Origin: an uncultured Oscillospiraceae bacterium | Lineage (GTDB): Bacteria; Bacillota; Clostridia; Oscillospirales; Acutalibacteraceae | Assembly (NCBI GenBank): GCA_900554335.1 | Contig: USGT01000001.1 | Location: 115,631-179,630, forward strand | DNA length: 64,000 bases | Reading direction: 5' to 3' | Shown here: positions 1 to 8,128 of the stretch, piece by piece | Layout of the letters: the number at the start of each line of letters is the position of its first letter | How positions within the stretch are numbered: position 1 is the first letter of the stretch | Notes under the pieces: generated by a model | Told to the model about the DNA's origin: nothing | Seen by the model: only the letters and a program-made list of their open reading frames with translations | Databases searched by the model: none | Translations under genes and position numbers: made by a program

Positions 1-1135
1 CACTGGCAACGATTTTCAAATTTTTTTCATTTCCAACGAGTTGGCTTTCAATCGCTTTTATAGAATTGAAATTGCGCACCAATTCCGCAATAGGCTTATT
101 TTTTCCAAAGGGGCCTGAAGAATATTTTAAAAGCTCATTAAGCAATTCGCTAAGTTTTTCAATGCCGTCTTTGGTTGCCATTCCGTATGTTCCTTGCGTC
201 GCTATGGCTCTTGCTTTTTCTCTTAAATCTTCGGCTTTTTCATCGTTATTCATGTTGCTAGCATCTTGCCATGTTGATTTTTCTGAATCTTTTTTAGATT
301 TTTTTTCATCTGTAATTGTAACTTCTTTCGGGTTTTCTTCACCGTTTTGACTATTTAAATCGTTTTCGTACAAATCATCTATAAGGTCTTCCATGTCATC
401 TTCGTATAAATCTAAGTTATTGTAATCTGTAAGCAACATCAACAGCAACGCAGCCACACATTTTTTTATGTTTTCTTTGCTTTCTCCTTTGGCTTTCATT
501 TTAGTTGCCAATTCGCTTATCAATTCAATTATTTTTTCTTCACTGGGCTCTTCGTCTTCTTCGTCATTTTCGTCCTCTTGGGTATTTTTATAATAATTGT
601 AGCCTTCTTCAGAGTTTTCTTCTTCGGATTCATTGATTGAAGTAGTATATTCCGAAACTATTTCTTTTTTTTCAGCATTTACGTCTTTGCCTTCTGCAAT
701 GTCTTCTAATTCATCATCATCTTCGTCGTAATCTTCATCATCTTCGCTATCTTCTTCATCTTCACTATCTTCGTCTTCACTGTATTCATTATCTTCATCT
801 TCGCCTTCTTCATCGGAAGTTTCAGAATTTTTTTCATTATTTTTGCCTTTTTTCTTTTTTGCTAATATATCTCGAATCTTTTGGCCTTCGATGCTAAGGC
901 TTTCTTTATCTGATTTCAGATCATCAATTTCGTCATTAAAGCTATCTTCCAGGAACATTTTGTGTATATCGCGGTTTTTTGTTACAGACTTCGGAATAGA
1001 ATAAAGCATCCCAGTAAGAGCAGCAACATTTTCTTCTTGATTTTTAGAAATATTTTCAAGCTCGCCGCCAAGCAAATTTTTATTTTTCATTGCTTCTTCA
1101 AGGTCCATTAACTCTATTGTTTTTGTTGATAACAT
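1..1135 (-). CDS. Acidic low-complexity protein next to CIS tube gene (partial, C-terminus off window)
   Basis: An open minus-strand frame runs from ATG at 1135 to the window edge (378 codons, no stop). The start has an AGGAGG ribosome binding site 8 bases upstream. Residues about 107-148 are almost only Glu, Asp and Ser, preceded by a lysine-rich patch (about 93-102). A second acidic region follows near residues 165-205, then a short hydrophobic helix, then a more ordinary Lys/Glu-rich helical part. No signal peptide is visible. It lies 38 bases downstream of the CIS tube gene, so both are probably one operon. I do not recognise the family. In a CIS operon it could be a structural, chaperone or cargo protein; that is context only. 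Confidence 0.8.
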   Translation of the reverse strand, partial: MLSTKTIELMDLEEAMKNKNLLGGELENISKNQEENVAALTGMLYSIPKSVTKNRDIHKMFLEDSFNDEIDDLKSDKESLSIEGQKIRDILAKKKKGKNNEKNSETSDEEGEDEDNEYSEDEDSEDEEDSEDDEDYDEDDDELEDIAEGKDVNAEKKEIVSEYTTSINESEEENSEEGYNYYKNTQEDENDEEDEEPSEEKIIELISELATKMKAKGESKENIKKCVAALLLMLLTDYNNLDLYEDDMEDLIDDLYENDLNSQNGEENPKEVTITDEKKSKKDSEKSTWQDASNMNNDEKAEDLREKARAIATQGTYGMATKDGIEKLSELLNELLKYSSGPFGKNKPIAELVRNFNSIKAIESQLVGNEKNLKIVAS

Positions 1136-1173
1136 CGAATTTTCCTCCTTTATTTTTTAATTTACATTAGGTT

Positions 1174-1929
1174 TTATGATCTTAATGATTGAACTACTCC
1201 CAAAGCTATGCCGCCCATTTCTTTTGCGCCTGTAAGGCCTGCCAAGGCTGCTTTGTTCAAGCTGTCGCTCACTTTGGTGTAAGCAACCACATCTCTTGTT
1301 ACATTTTTTAGTTCTTGCCCATCAGGCATTGCTTCTACTGTCATTGAAACCGTTGCTTCGCATTTAAGCGGACTGCCCCACCTTGAAAAGGCAGTGTATT
1401 CAGCGCTGACACCTGATATTATTCCAAAATATTCTATTTCGCCCCATTTAAAAAGAACTTTTGATGCTCTTTGATACATAGTGTCAGTGCCTATCTCTAG
1501 CAAAGTAGGAAGGGAAGTATAGTCTTTGTTAAAAAGAGAAACATCTTTTCCAATGAATTCTCCTCCAGCGATGTAGTCATCGTAAATATCAAACCAAAGG
1601 CGAATATCAATCGAATCGTTAGAATTATAGCCGTCAGAAGTATATTTGCTTTTGTCACCGCCGCTGATGAAGCCTTGGTGATCTGTTTTTCTTGATGCAG
1701 CGTGGGAAAGGTGTTCTGGATTTATTTGAACTGGCAAAACCTCTACTATTTCATAAGGCGATGTGCCCGTTGGGTCATATGATAATAAATAAAAAACGGC
1801 TTTTGTAACGATGCTAAAATCATTGAGTACACCTGTGCGATAGTCTGTTCTTATTAATCCTTTTTTTATTTTCTTTCGTGTGTCGTTTAGTTTATTTGCG
1901 GCTTTAAAAGTTTTATCAATGATGCCCAT
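1174..1929 (-). CDS. Contractile injection system tube/LysM-type baseplate protein (CIS_tube family)
   Basis: This 251-residue protein resembles the Afp7/PVC7-type tube-baseplate adaptor of extracellular contractile injection systems. Features seen: VQINPEHLSH in the N-terminal third (the family has an F/I-N-P-x-x-L motif there), an alternating beta-rich domain, and a C-terminal block with FKWGEIEYFGIISGV, a YTAFSRWGSPLKCEATVSM-like strand pair and a conserved G-x-P-L. These match the family's pattern of F-x-W-G, F-x-G, Y-x-x-F and G-x-P-L. No LysM domain follows; the C-terminus is a short Ala/Gly/Leu-rich helix. The start at 1929 has an AAGGAAGG site. The family places it between inner tube and baseplate hub. 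Its neighbour downstream is acidic and unknown; sheath, tube and baseplate genes must lie outside the window. Confidence 0.75.
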   Translation of the reverse strand: MGIIDKTFKAANKLNDTRKKIKKGLIRTDYRTGVLNDFSIVTKAVFYLLSYDPTGTSPYEIVEVLPVQINPEHLSHAASRKTDHQGFISGGDKSKYTSDGYNSNDSIDIRLWFDIYDDYIAGGEFIGKDVSLFNKDYTSLPTLLEIGTDTMYQRASKVLFKWGEIEYFGIISGVSAEYTAFSRWGSPLKCEATVSMTVEAMPDGQELKNVTRDVVAYTKVSDSLNKAALAGLTGAKEMGGIALGVVQSLRS

Positions 1930-1982
1930 AACTTATACCTTCCTTTTAAAAAATAGTATCATCTGAATAATAATTAACTCCA

Positions 1983-2011
1983 ATTATATATCTAATAGTA
2001 CAATATGTCAA
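1983..2011 (-). promoter_or_regulatory. Consensus sigma-A promoter of the CIS gene pair
   Basis: Read on the minus strand: TTGACA (2011-2006), 17-base spacer, TATAAT (1988-1983). Both hexamers are perfect consensus. The start codon of the CIS tube gene is about 55 bases downstream. Such a strong promoter argues for vegetative, high-level transcription. Confidence 0.8.
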
Positions 2012-2109
2012 TAATTAATTTGTTCAAAGTAATGTTTTTAAACTCTTTAAAATTACTTCGTTATGTGATAGAATTTTATTTAAAGAAATAAAAAAAGCGG
2101 AGGAAAATT

Positions 2110-2601
2110 TTGAAATTAAAATATTTAGCATTACTTTTTTTGCCGTTGATTTTATCAGGTTGCACGGGCAACGATTTTTTTGATATTCAAGGAAGCATGA
2201 AAGAGCCCAGGCTTTCGCAGGAACATCAAAATCTTATTGAATCTGCTGAGAAATATTTGGGCTGTGAATTTAGTTTTTGCTATAAATTCGTCAATAATCG
2301 CTATTGCGCCGCGACGGAACATGATTTTGGAAATAACAAAACTTACAGCGTAATAATTTGCAAGCCTGAAGATAACCCCCGAGATGTGCATATTCTTTTT
2401 TTGAAGTATGAAAGCATGGAACATTGGAGCATTGTGGGCGACATTGTGAGCCCTGAGCCGGAAATTGACAAAATTTATCTCAAAGATGTTAACGGAAACG
2501 GAATTGACGAAATTTTGCTTTGCAAAGGCTCTAAAACTGAGGTTTACGGCATAAATGAAAAAGAAGTTTTTAAACTTGAATCTTTAGAAAATTCACTTTA
2601 A
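2110..2601 (+). CDS. Predicted lipoprotein
   Basis: A 163-residue protein with a lipoprotein signal peptide: MKLKY, a hydrophobic core, and lipobox LILSGC with the lipidated Cys at residue 18. It would be anchored on the outer face of the membrane. Near the C-terminus is a calcium-loop-like repeat, DVNGNGIDEILL, as in FG-GAP/beta-propeller repeat proteins. The start is TTG at 2110 behind AGCGGAGG. It lies 32 bases upstream of the response regulator and could be co-transcribed with the two-component system as an accessory sensor; this is inference. Function unknown. Confidence 0.75.
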   Translation: MKLKYLALLFLPLILSGCTGNDFFDIQGSMKEPRLSQEHQNLIESAEKYLGCEFSFCYKFVNNRYCAATEHDFGNNKTYSVIICKPEDNPRDVHILFLKYESMEHWSIVGDIVSPEPEIDKIYLKDVNGNGIDEILLCKGSKTEVYGINEKEVFKLESLENSL

Positions 2602-2633
2602 TTTTAGACATCAAATAAAAGGAGAAATGAACA

Positions 2634-3335
2634 ATGAAAAGAGTACTTATTGCTGAAGATGAAACCGCTATTAGGGAATTTGAAGTCATAAACCTTGAAC
2701 GCTCGGGCTATGAGGTAGTTGACACTGACAGCGGCGAAAAAGCGCTTGAAATGTTCGAACATTATAACGGAGATTTTGATTTAGCGGTGCTTGACATAAT
2801 GCTGCCAGGGATTGACGGAATTAAGGTTTGCAAAGAACTGAGAAAAAGAAGCAGCACGCTTGGAATAATTCTTTTAACGGCCAAAACTCAAGAAATAGAC
2901 AAAGTTAGCGGCCTTATGCTCGGCGCAGATGATTACATAACCAAGCCTTTCAGCCCTTCGGAGCTCGTTGCAAGAGTGGATGCACTTTACAGAAGAGTTG
3001 CGCTTAACTCAATGAGAGCTGAAAATAAATTCCAGGAAGAAATTAAGTTTGGCGAGTTCGTTTTGAATCTCAGAAACAGGGCTCTTAAAAAGAGAGGCCA
3101 TGTCATCGAGCTTACTCAAGTTGAGTTTCAAATTATGGAATACTTTTTTTCAAACCCAGGAACAGTTCTTAGCAGAAGCCAGATTTTCAGCCAGGTTTGG
3201 CGCGAATCTAAAAGCGGCGAAGAAAAAATAGTTGATGTTAACATAAGAAGGCTTAGAATGAAAATAGAAGACGACCCTTCTGCTCCGAGGCATATAATCA
3301 CCGTTTGGGGCATGGGCTACAAATGGGAGAATTAA
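2634..3335 (+). CDS. OmpR/PhoB-family response regulator
   Basis: A 233-residue response regulator. The receiver domain (about 1-120) has the acidic pair E8/D9, phosphoacceptor D54 in VLDIMLP, switch residue T82 and K104 in ITKPF. The C-terminal winged helix (about 135-232) has the OmpR-type pattern ending VWGMGYKW. It pairs with the histidine kinase that starts one base after its stop codon. The start has AAAGGAG upstream. The domain layout resembles WalR/PhoP/VicR regulators, but the specific regulon cannot be told from sequence. Confidence 0.92.
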   Translation: MKRVLIAEDETAIREFEVINLERSGYEVVDTDSGEKALEMFEHYNGDFDLAVLDIMLPGIDGIKVCKELRKRSSTLGIILLTAKTQEIDKVSGLMLGADDYITKPFSPSELVARVDALYRRVALNSMRAENKFQEEIKFGEFVLNLRNRALKKRGHVIELTQVEFQIMEYFFSNPGTVLSRSQIFSQVWRESKSGEEKIVDVNIRRLRMKIEDDPSAPRHIITVWGMGYKWEN

Positions 3336-3336
3336 A

Positions 3337-4776
3337 ATGACATCTGTAAACGGAATAAAAAAACGATGGATATTTAATAATCTTGGTTTTGTTGTTGGAA
3401 TTTTTGCCGTTTTGGTTGTTGCTTTTAATTTCATGATAAGGGGCTATTTTTACAGCGGGATTCAGCAGGCTGTTCTTGGCAGGTCGAAGGAAGTTTACAC
3501 TTTTTTCAAAGATTGCTGTGGCGAAAGGGCAGATAATTTTGCGGCTAAAGCCGTTGATTACATTGAAGAAGTGGCTAGGGAAAAGAAGTTTGAGGTAATG
3601 GTTTTTGACAAAAGCGACGAAGTGATTTTAACTTCTGCTGCGTTTTTGCCTCAAGAACTGCAAACTTACCCAGATTATTGGGAAGCTAAGAATAAAGACG
3701 TTGGAATTTGGATAGGAAGAAGCGCCACAGGCGAGAAAATCCTGGCTGTTAGCAGGAGCCTTTATTGCGAAGACGGCGAATATATTGGAACCATAAGATA
3801 TGTTGTTTCGCTTGAAACCGCAAGAGGAAGAATTTACATAAGCACGCTTCTTTTAATGTTCATAGAGCTTTTAATTATTCTTTTCATGATTTTTTCGGCA
3901 ACTTATTTCATAAAGTCAATTGTCAACCCCGTGAGTGACATCAGCGCTAAATCACGGCTTATTGCTCAAGGAAATTTTAATATTAAAATTGACAAAAAAT
4001 ACAACGATGAAATAGGCCAGCTTAGCGATGCAATCAACAATATGGCCGCCGAACTTAAAGAATCTGAAAAACTTAAAAACGATTTTATTTCTTCGATTTC
4101 TCATGAGTTAAGAACGCCTCTTACGGCGATAAAAGGCTGGGCAGAAACAATGCAAATTTGCGATTCCGACCCTGCTACGATGAAAAGAGGCCTCGAAGTT
4201 ATTGTTAAAGAAGCTGGCAGGCTTTCATCGATAGTTGAAGAAATGCTAGATTTTTCCAGCATGAGGGAAAGAAAAGTGAAGCTCGTTAAAGAAAAAATAG
4301 ACATCCTCGCTGAGCTTAGCGAAGCGGTTTATATGTTCAAAAACAGAGCTGAACACGAGAAAAAGACGCTCATTTATTCCGAGCCGAAGATGCTTCCGAC
4401 GGTTCTTGGCGACAAAAACAGGCTTAAACAAGTTTTCATAAATATTATTGATAATGCGCTTAAATATACTTCCGAGGGCGGCGGCGTGAGCGTTAGCACG
4501 GCTGAAAAAGACGGCGAAATTTTGATCAGTGTTACAGATAACGGCTGCGGAATACCAAGCGAACACTTGCCGAATGTTAAAAAGAAATTTTACAAAGCAA
4601 ATCACCTTCAAAGGGGCTCTGGAATAGGCCTTGCGATAGTTGACGAAATAGTTGAGCTTCACGGCGGCAAGCTTGAAATAATCAGCGAAGAAGGCTTTGG
4701 AACGACCGTTACTGTGGTGTTGCCGGTTTACAACGCAAATGTTTCTGCAAGTGGGGATAGCTATGAAGGTACGTGA
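3337..4776 (+). CDS. Sensor histidine kinase with extracytoplasmic domain and HAMP
   Basis: A 479-residue kinase: transmembrane segment 1 (about 14-35), extracytoplasmic sensor region (about 36-165), transmembrane segment 2 (about 167-192), HAMP (about 193-245), HisKA with phosphoacceptor H256 in ISHELRTPLT, and HATPase_c with N-box NIIDNALKYT and G-box DNGCGIP, ending with GSGIGLAIV. It should autophosphorylate and pass phosphate to D54 of the regulator encoded just upstream. Its 3' end overlaps prmC by 14 bases, so the three genes are translationally coupled. The signal is unknown. Confidence 0.92.
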   Translation: MTSVNGIKKRWIFNNLGFVVGIFAVLVVAFNFMIRGYFYSGIQQAVLGRSKEVYTFFKDCCGERADNFAAKAVDYIEEVAREKKFEVMVFDKSDEVILTSAAFLPQELQTYPDYWEAKNKDVGIWIGRSATGEKILAVSRSLYCEDGEYIGTIRYVVSLETARGRIYISTLLLMFIELLIILFMIFSATYFIKSIVNPVSDISAKSRLIAQGNFNIKIDKKYNDEIGQLSDAINNMAAELKESEKLKNDFISSISHELRTPLTAIKGWAETMQICDSDPATMKRGLEVIVKEAGRLSSIVEEMLDFSSMRERKVKLVKEKIDILAELSEAVYMFKNRAEHEKKTLIYSEPKMLPTVLGDKNRLKQVFINIIDNALKYTSEGGGVSVSTAEKDGEILISVTDNGCGIPSEHLPNVKKKFYKANHLQRGSGIGLAIVDEIVELHGGKLEIISEEGFGTTVTVVLPVYNANVSASGDSYEGT

Positions 4777-5611
4777 GTTTTATGATTTTGCAAGAAAAAA
4801 TTTGCCTCTATTAGACGAAAAAGAAGCAAAAAACGAAGCGAATATTCTTTTGCAGTACTGTTTGAAGCTTGATTTCACCGGCATTTTTTTGGAAAGAGAA
4901 AGAAATTTGACAGAAAAAGAGCTTGAATTCCTCGAAAATGCTATTTCTTTGCGAAGCAGCGGCGTGCCGGTTCAATATATTTTGGGCTCGTGGGAATTCA
5001 TGAACATGAATCTAAAAGTTGGCGAAGGTGTGTTAATTCCTAGGGAAGACACGGCAGTTTTGGTTGAAACGGTTATTAAAAACGCTAATTTTTCGAAAAA
5101 ATTTAATTTAATCGACCTTTGCAGCGGCACGGGCTGCGTTGCGCTTGCGCTTGAAAAAAATCTCAAAAATTTTAATGAAATTTATGCTCTTGAATACTCC
5201 GAAAAGGCATTTGAATATTTAAGCGAGAACATAAAAAGTCTTGGAAGCAAAGTGAAAGCTATTAAGGGAAACGTTTTTGAGGATTATAATCTTTTCGAAG
5301 ATGATTATTTTGACTGCATAGTTTCCAATCCGCCCTACATTAAAACTGCAGACGTTAAAATGCTTGACAGAGAAGTTCTTCACGAGCCTGAAACCGCCCT
5401 TGACGGCGGTGAAACTGGGCTTGATTTTTACAGTGAAATATGCAAGTTGTGGGCCTGCAAAATAAAATCTGGCGGAATTTTAGCTTTTGAAATAGGGCAG
5501 GGCATGCATGATGATGTGGCCGAAATTATGAATAATTCAGGTTTTGAGAAAATAAGTTTTTCAAAAGACATAAACGAAATAATTCGCTGCGTTATGGGGG
5601 TTAAAAAATAA
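4763..5611 (+). CDS. prmC: Peptide chain release factor N5-glutamine methyltransferase
   Basis: A 282-residue SAM-dependent methyltransferase that methylates the Gln of the GGQ motif in RF1 and RF2. Seen: N-terminal helical domain, PREDTAVLVE, SAM-binding DLCSGTGCVALAL, and the substrate-glutamine motif NPPYI. I place the start at ATG 4763 (MKVREFYDF), preceded by GTGGGGATAG and overlapping the kinase stop, instead of upstream in-frame codons at 4697 that lie inside the kinase gene and encode sequence atypical for the family. Its substrate RF2 is encoded at about 24 kb. Confidence 0.92.
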   Translation: MKVREFYDFARKNLPLLDEKEAKNEANILLQYCLKLDFTGIFLERERNLTEKELEFLENAISLRSSGVPVQYILGSWEFMNMNLKVGEGVLIPREDTAVLVETVIKNANFSKKFNLIDLCSGTGCVALALEKNLKNFNEIYALEYSEKAFEYLSENIKSLGSKVKAIKGNVFEDYNLFEDDYFDCIVSNPPYIKTADVKMLDREVLHEPETALDGGETGLDFYSEICKLWACKIKSGGILAFEIGQGMHDDVAEIMNNSGFEKISFSKDINEIIRCVMGVKK

Positions 5612-5695
5612 AGAGTATTTTCAAATTCTTTGGTTAAAATAATATCGTGGTTTCAAATTTTGAAATCTCAAATTATGGCTAAAGGAGAAATGATT

Positions 5696-5881
5696 ATGTT
5701 ACTCAAAAATTTTAATCATGCAGCACCCGAAAACGTTAACGGAGAAAGCAAAAAAGAAAATGTGAACTCGAATTATGAAAGTAATTCAAGGCCACACTTT
5801 GAAACCGGGAACAGCCAAAAGCAAGACCCTTATTCAGGAATGAACAAAAACGACGAAGAAAGACCGCAAATTAATTTATAA
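5696..5881 (+). CDS. Small disordered Asn/Ser/Glu-rich protein
   Basis: A 61-residue hydrophilic protein with no hydrophobic segment after the first few residues and many Asn, Ser, Glu and Lys. AAAGGAG at 5681-5687 is spaced best for the ATG at 5696; an ATG at 5690 is too close. A good intrinsic terminator follows directly. Not recognised. The clean ribosome binding site and terminator make it likely to be a real gene, possibly a late or spore-associated small protein, though nothing in the sequence proves this. Confidence 0.5.
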   Translation: MLLKNFNHAAPENVNGESKKENVNSNYESNSRPHFETGNSQKQDPYSGMNKNDEERPQINL

Positions 5882-5889
5882 AACAAAAA

Positions 5890-5930
5890 AAGCAGGCAAT
5901 CACTAGTTTTTTAGTGGCTGCCTGTTAAAT
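5890..5930. terminator. Bidirectional intrinsic terminator
   Basis: A hairpin with outer stem CAGGCA/TGCCTG and inner stem CACTA/TAGTG around a T-rich loop, with an A-run on the left and TTAAATTT on the right. It separates the convergent small-protein gene (plus) and PspC gene (minus). Confidence 0.7.
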
Positions 5931-6176
5931 TTAGTCTTCTTTTTTCTCTTTTGGCTCACTTTTTACTTCCGCCTCGATTATGTCGCTTCTTTCCGGCATT
6001 GCCAGCGCGCAAATAAGGTAAGCCAGCACCCCTAAAACTCCTAAACCGCAAAAAAGCGTCATTAAAATCCATGCTATTCTCACTAAAGTTGAATCTATAT
6101 TGAAATATTCCGCTATTCCTCCGCAAACGCCAAGGATTTTTCTGTCTGTCTTTGAACGTGTTAATCTTTTTTTCAT
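5931..6176 (-). CDS. PspC-domain membrane protein
   Basis: An 81-residue protein with the PspC signature: basic N-terminus MKKRLTRSKTDRKILGVCGG, then IAEYFNIDSTLVRIAW and a hydrophobic segment (about 33-62) with CGLGVLGVLAYLICALAMP. The tail is Glu/Lys-rich. The PspC family are small membrane proteins that sense envelope stress; the stand-alone short form is common in Clostridia. The start at 6176 follows AGAGGC. A terminator lies directly downstream. Confidence 0.88.
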   Translation of the reverse strand: MKKRLTRSKTDRKILGVCGGIAEYFNIDSTLVRIAWILMTLFCGLGVLGVLAYLICALAMPERSDIIEAEVKSEPKEKKED

Positions 6177-6190
6177 TTTCTAGCCTCTTT

Positions 6191-6997
6191 TTAAAACTTT
6201 ATTTTGAAAGATGCTTCATTTTCAATTTTATATTTCTTTTGGAATTTTTCAAGAACATTTACATATTTGTTGAATTCTATAATTATTTTATCATATTCTT
6301 TTTTCAAAATTAAATCTATTATTTTGTGGTTTCTTTCTATGGTTTTTTCGTTTATTTCATTTTCGGCAGAGCTGTAGGATTTTGCCACGATTTCTTTTTT
6401 GCTTTCGAGCGTTTTGACTAAATTTTCAAAGTTTGAATTATTAAAATATGTTTTTTCGGGCTCTAAAACTGGGATATCTTTTAGGAATTCGCTTCTTTTT
6501 TTCAAATATTCTGTGTCTAAGGCGTTTTTTGCTAATTTGAATCCATCTTCTAAATTTGTTTTGTTCATAGCGTACTGTGCGCCTTCGAGCCTGGCCTTAG
6601 CATGTTCATAGTTTTCTTCGAGTTTTTTATTCACTAAATTGCTGTAAATTTTTGGCGCTCGTGAGCTGATTATTTCATACTGCTTTTTTATATTAATTTG
6701 AGTTTTAGCAAACTTTTTAATGCACTTTATTATTTTGTTGTAAATATTTTCTTCATAGTCTTTGATTATGAAATCCTTGGTTATTTTTTTGTTTTTAAAT
6801 TTAGCATTTTTGCTTATTTTTGCTTTGATATCTGCTTTTTTAAATTCAAAATTCTTAAAACATTTTTCATATTCCGGGAGAGGTTTTGCTTTTTTGGGCT
6901 TTATTTTTCTTCCTATTTTTTGAAGTATTTTATTTTCGGAATGTCTAAGACTCTTTGAAATTTTACTTCTAAGGTTTCTAATTTTGTTTTCGCTCAT
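6191..6997 (-). CDS. Lys-rich helical protein of unknown function
   Basis: A 268-residue, strongly basic protein with long predicted helices. I place the start at ATG 6997 (MSENKIRN), which has AGGAAGG 8 bases upstream; an in-frame extension to 7075 encodes a hydrophobic stretch without a ribosome binding site. There is no signal peptide or membrane segment from this start. Residues about 50-130 and 200-268 have heptad-like Lys/Ile/Glu spacing typical of coiled coils. It lies between the PspC gene and the GerW gene, same strand. No family recognised; lineage-specific as far as I can tell. Confidence 0.65.
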   Translation of the reverse strand: MSENKIRNLRSKISKSLRHSENKILQKIGRKIKPKKAKPLPEYEKCFKNFEFKKADIKAKISKNAKFKNKKITKDFIIKDYEENIYNKIIKCIKKFAKTQINIKKQYEIISSRAPKIYSNLVNKKLEENYEHAKARLEGAQYAMNKTNLEDGFKLAKNALDTEYLKKRSEFLKDIPVLEPEKTYFNNSNFENLVKTLESKKEIVAKSYSSAENEINEKTIERNHKIIDLILKKEYDKIIIEFNKYVNVLEKFQKKYKIENEASFKIKF

Positions 6998-7086
6998 AAT
7001 TAATTCCTTCCTGCAAAAGATAATTAAGTGAAAAATCACTATAAAAATCATAATGCAAGAAGGAAAATTAATCAAGTAGTTTAAAA

Positions 7087-7464
7087 TTATTTTTCGGATT
7101 TTCTGTTTTTTATAGCTTTTGCTATTTTGTCTATTGCATCAGGTGCCATTGAAATAATTCTGTCGAGCGTTGTGTTGCTAAAAGATTCGATTTGAAGGAG
7201 CTTGACTTCTTCGCCTTTTATGATTAAAAACGCAACGGGAATTATGTTCACTCCCATGCCGTTACCGCCGCCAAACATGTCTTTCGAGCTTTTGCTTGAA
7301 AAGTCAGAACCTCCGGAAGCAAAGCCATAACTCACTTTCGAAACAGGAATAACCACAGTGCCGTCCGGGGTTGTTATTTCTTTGCCGATGACAGTGTCAG
7401 CATTAACGGTTTCTTTTAATTTTTCAAGAGATGAACTCATTAAATTTTCAACTTTTTCACTCAT
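7087..7464 (-). CDS. GerW/YtfJ-family sporulation protein
   Basis: A 125-residue protein of the GerW (YtfJ) family, a spore protein required for normal germination in Bacillus. Seen: VIGKEITTPDGTVVIPVSKV, a glycine-rich central loop with GGGNGMGVNIIPVAFLII, and QIESFSN. I prefer ATG 7464 (MSEKVENL), behind GAAGGTGAT, over 7479. It overlaps the stop of the upstream DUF2953 gene by 8 bases; this DUF2953-GerW pairing (YtfI-YtfJ) is the usual Firmicute arrangement. Confidence 0.88.
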   Translation of the reverse strand: MSEKVENLMSSSLEKLKETVNADTVIGKEITTPDGTVVIPVSKVSYGFASGGSDFSSKSSKDMFGGGNGMGVNIIPVAFLIIKGEEVKLLQIESFSNTTLDRIISMAPDAIDKIAKAIKNRKSEK

Positions 7465-8050
7465 TTTTATCACCTTCATATTTTAAATTTTTAATTTCCT
7501 GAACATATTTTATCAAAAAATAAATCATGTAAATCGGCTGTAATTTTATGTCTAAATTCATCACCAAAGAGCTTTTTTCACTCATGAAATCTGGCGAAAC
7601 ACTAACTTCGTAGTTCTTAGGCTTTTTTGCGCAGCAAATCGCTGAAAATGCCGAGTAAACAGCCGAGGAGGCTTGTCCATAACGGGTTGCAGTTTCAAAA
7701 GCGTCGCTTCCGCCAACACTGAGTTTGAATGTTAAATCTTCAATTTTTGTGCGGCTTAAAATATTTAAAACGAAGTCTTTTGACGCTTTTATAAAGTTTA
7801 CAAAATACTGGATGCGGTCGATCAAACTTTTTGGTTTTTCATCATTTTTGCTTACTATTTCTTTATTTTCGACAGGTTGATTCTTGCTTTTTGCTTTCTT
7901 TTTAGATTTGTTTTTAACGCTGAATTTAATCCCGAAAATTTTCATGAAGATTCCTAGCTTTTCATTGTAGCTTACTATCAAATGAACAGGCAATAGCAAG
8001 AGCAAAATCAAAAAAGCTAAAATCGCCAAAATAACATAAAGTAAAACCAT
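7457..8050 (-). CDS. DUF2953-domain protein (YtfI-like)
   Basis: A 197-residue protein with a single N-terminal transmembrane helix (about 2-22), a basic linker, and a C-terminal DUF2953 domain with the characteristic IEDLTFKLSVGGSDAFETA-type segment (G-x-x-D-A-x-x-T). I place the start at ATG 8050 behind GGTGAAAA. The family is almost always next to GerW/YtfJ, as here, and is thought to help its localisation in the sporulating cell; the molecular role is not established. Confidence 0.85.
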   Translation of the reverse strand: MVLLYVILAILAFLILLLLLPVHLIVSYNEKLGIFMKIFGIKFSVKNKSKKKAKSKNQPVENKEIVSKNDEKPKSLIDRIQYFVNFIKASKDFVLNILSRTKIEDLTFKLSVGGSDAFETATRYGQASSAVYSAFSAICCAKKPKNYEVSVSPDFMSEKSSLVMNLDIKLQPIYMIYFLIKYVQEIKNLKYEGDKNE

Positions 8051-8128
8051 AATATTTTCACCACGATTCGATGATGGATTTAACAATTTAGATATTTCCT
8101 AAAACCGCACAATATATACTCGCTAACT

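Noticed and set aside
66..350. 94-codon plus-strand ORF at the left edge
   Set aside because: It is antisense to the long open minus-strand acidic protein gene, whose start and ribosome binding site are clear; the plus frame has none.
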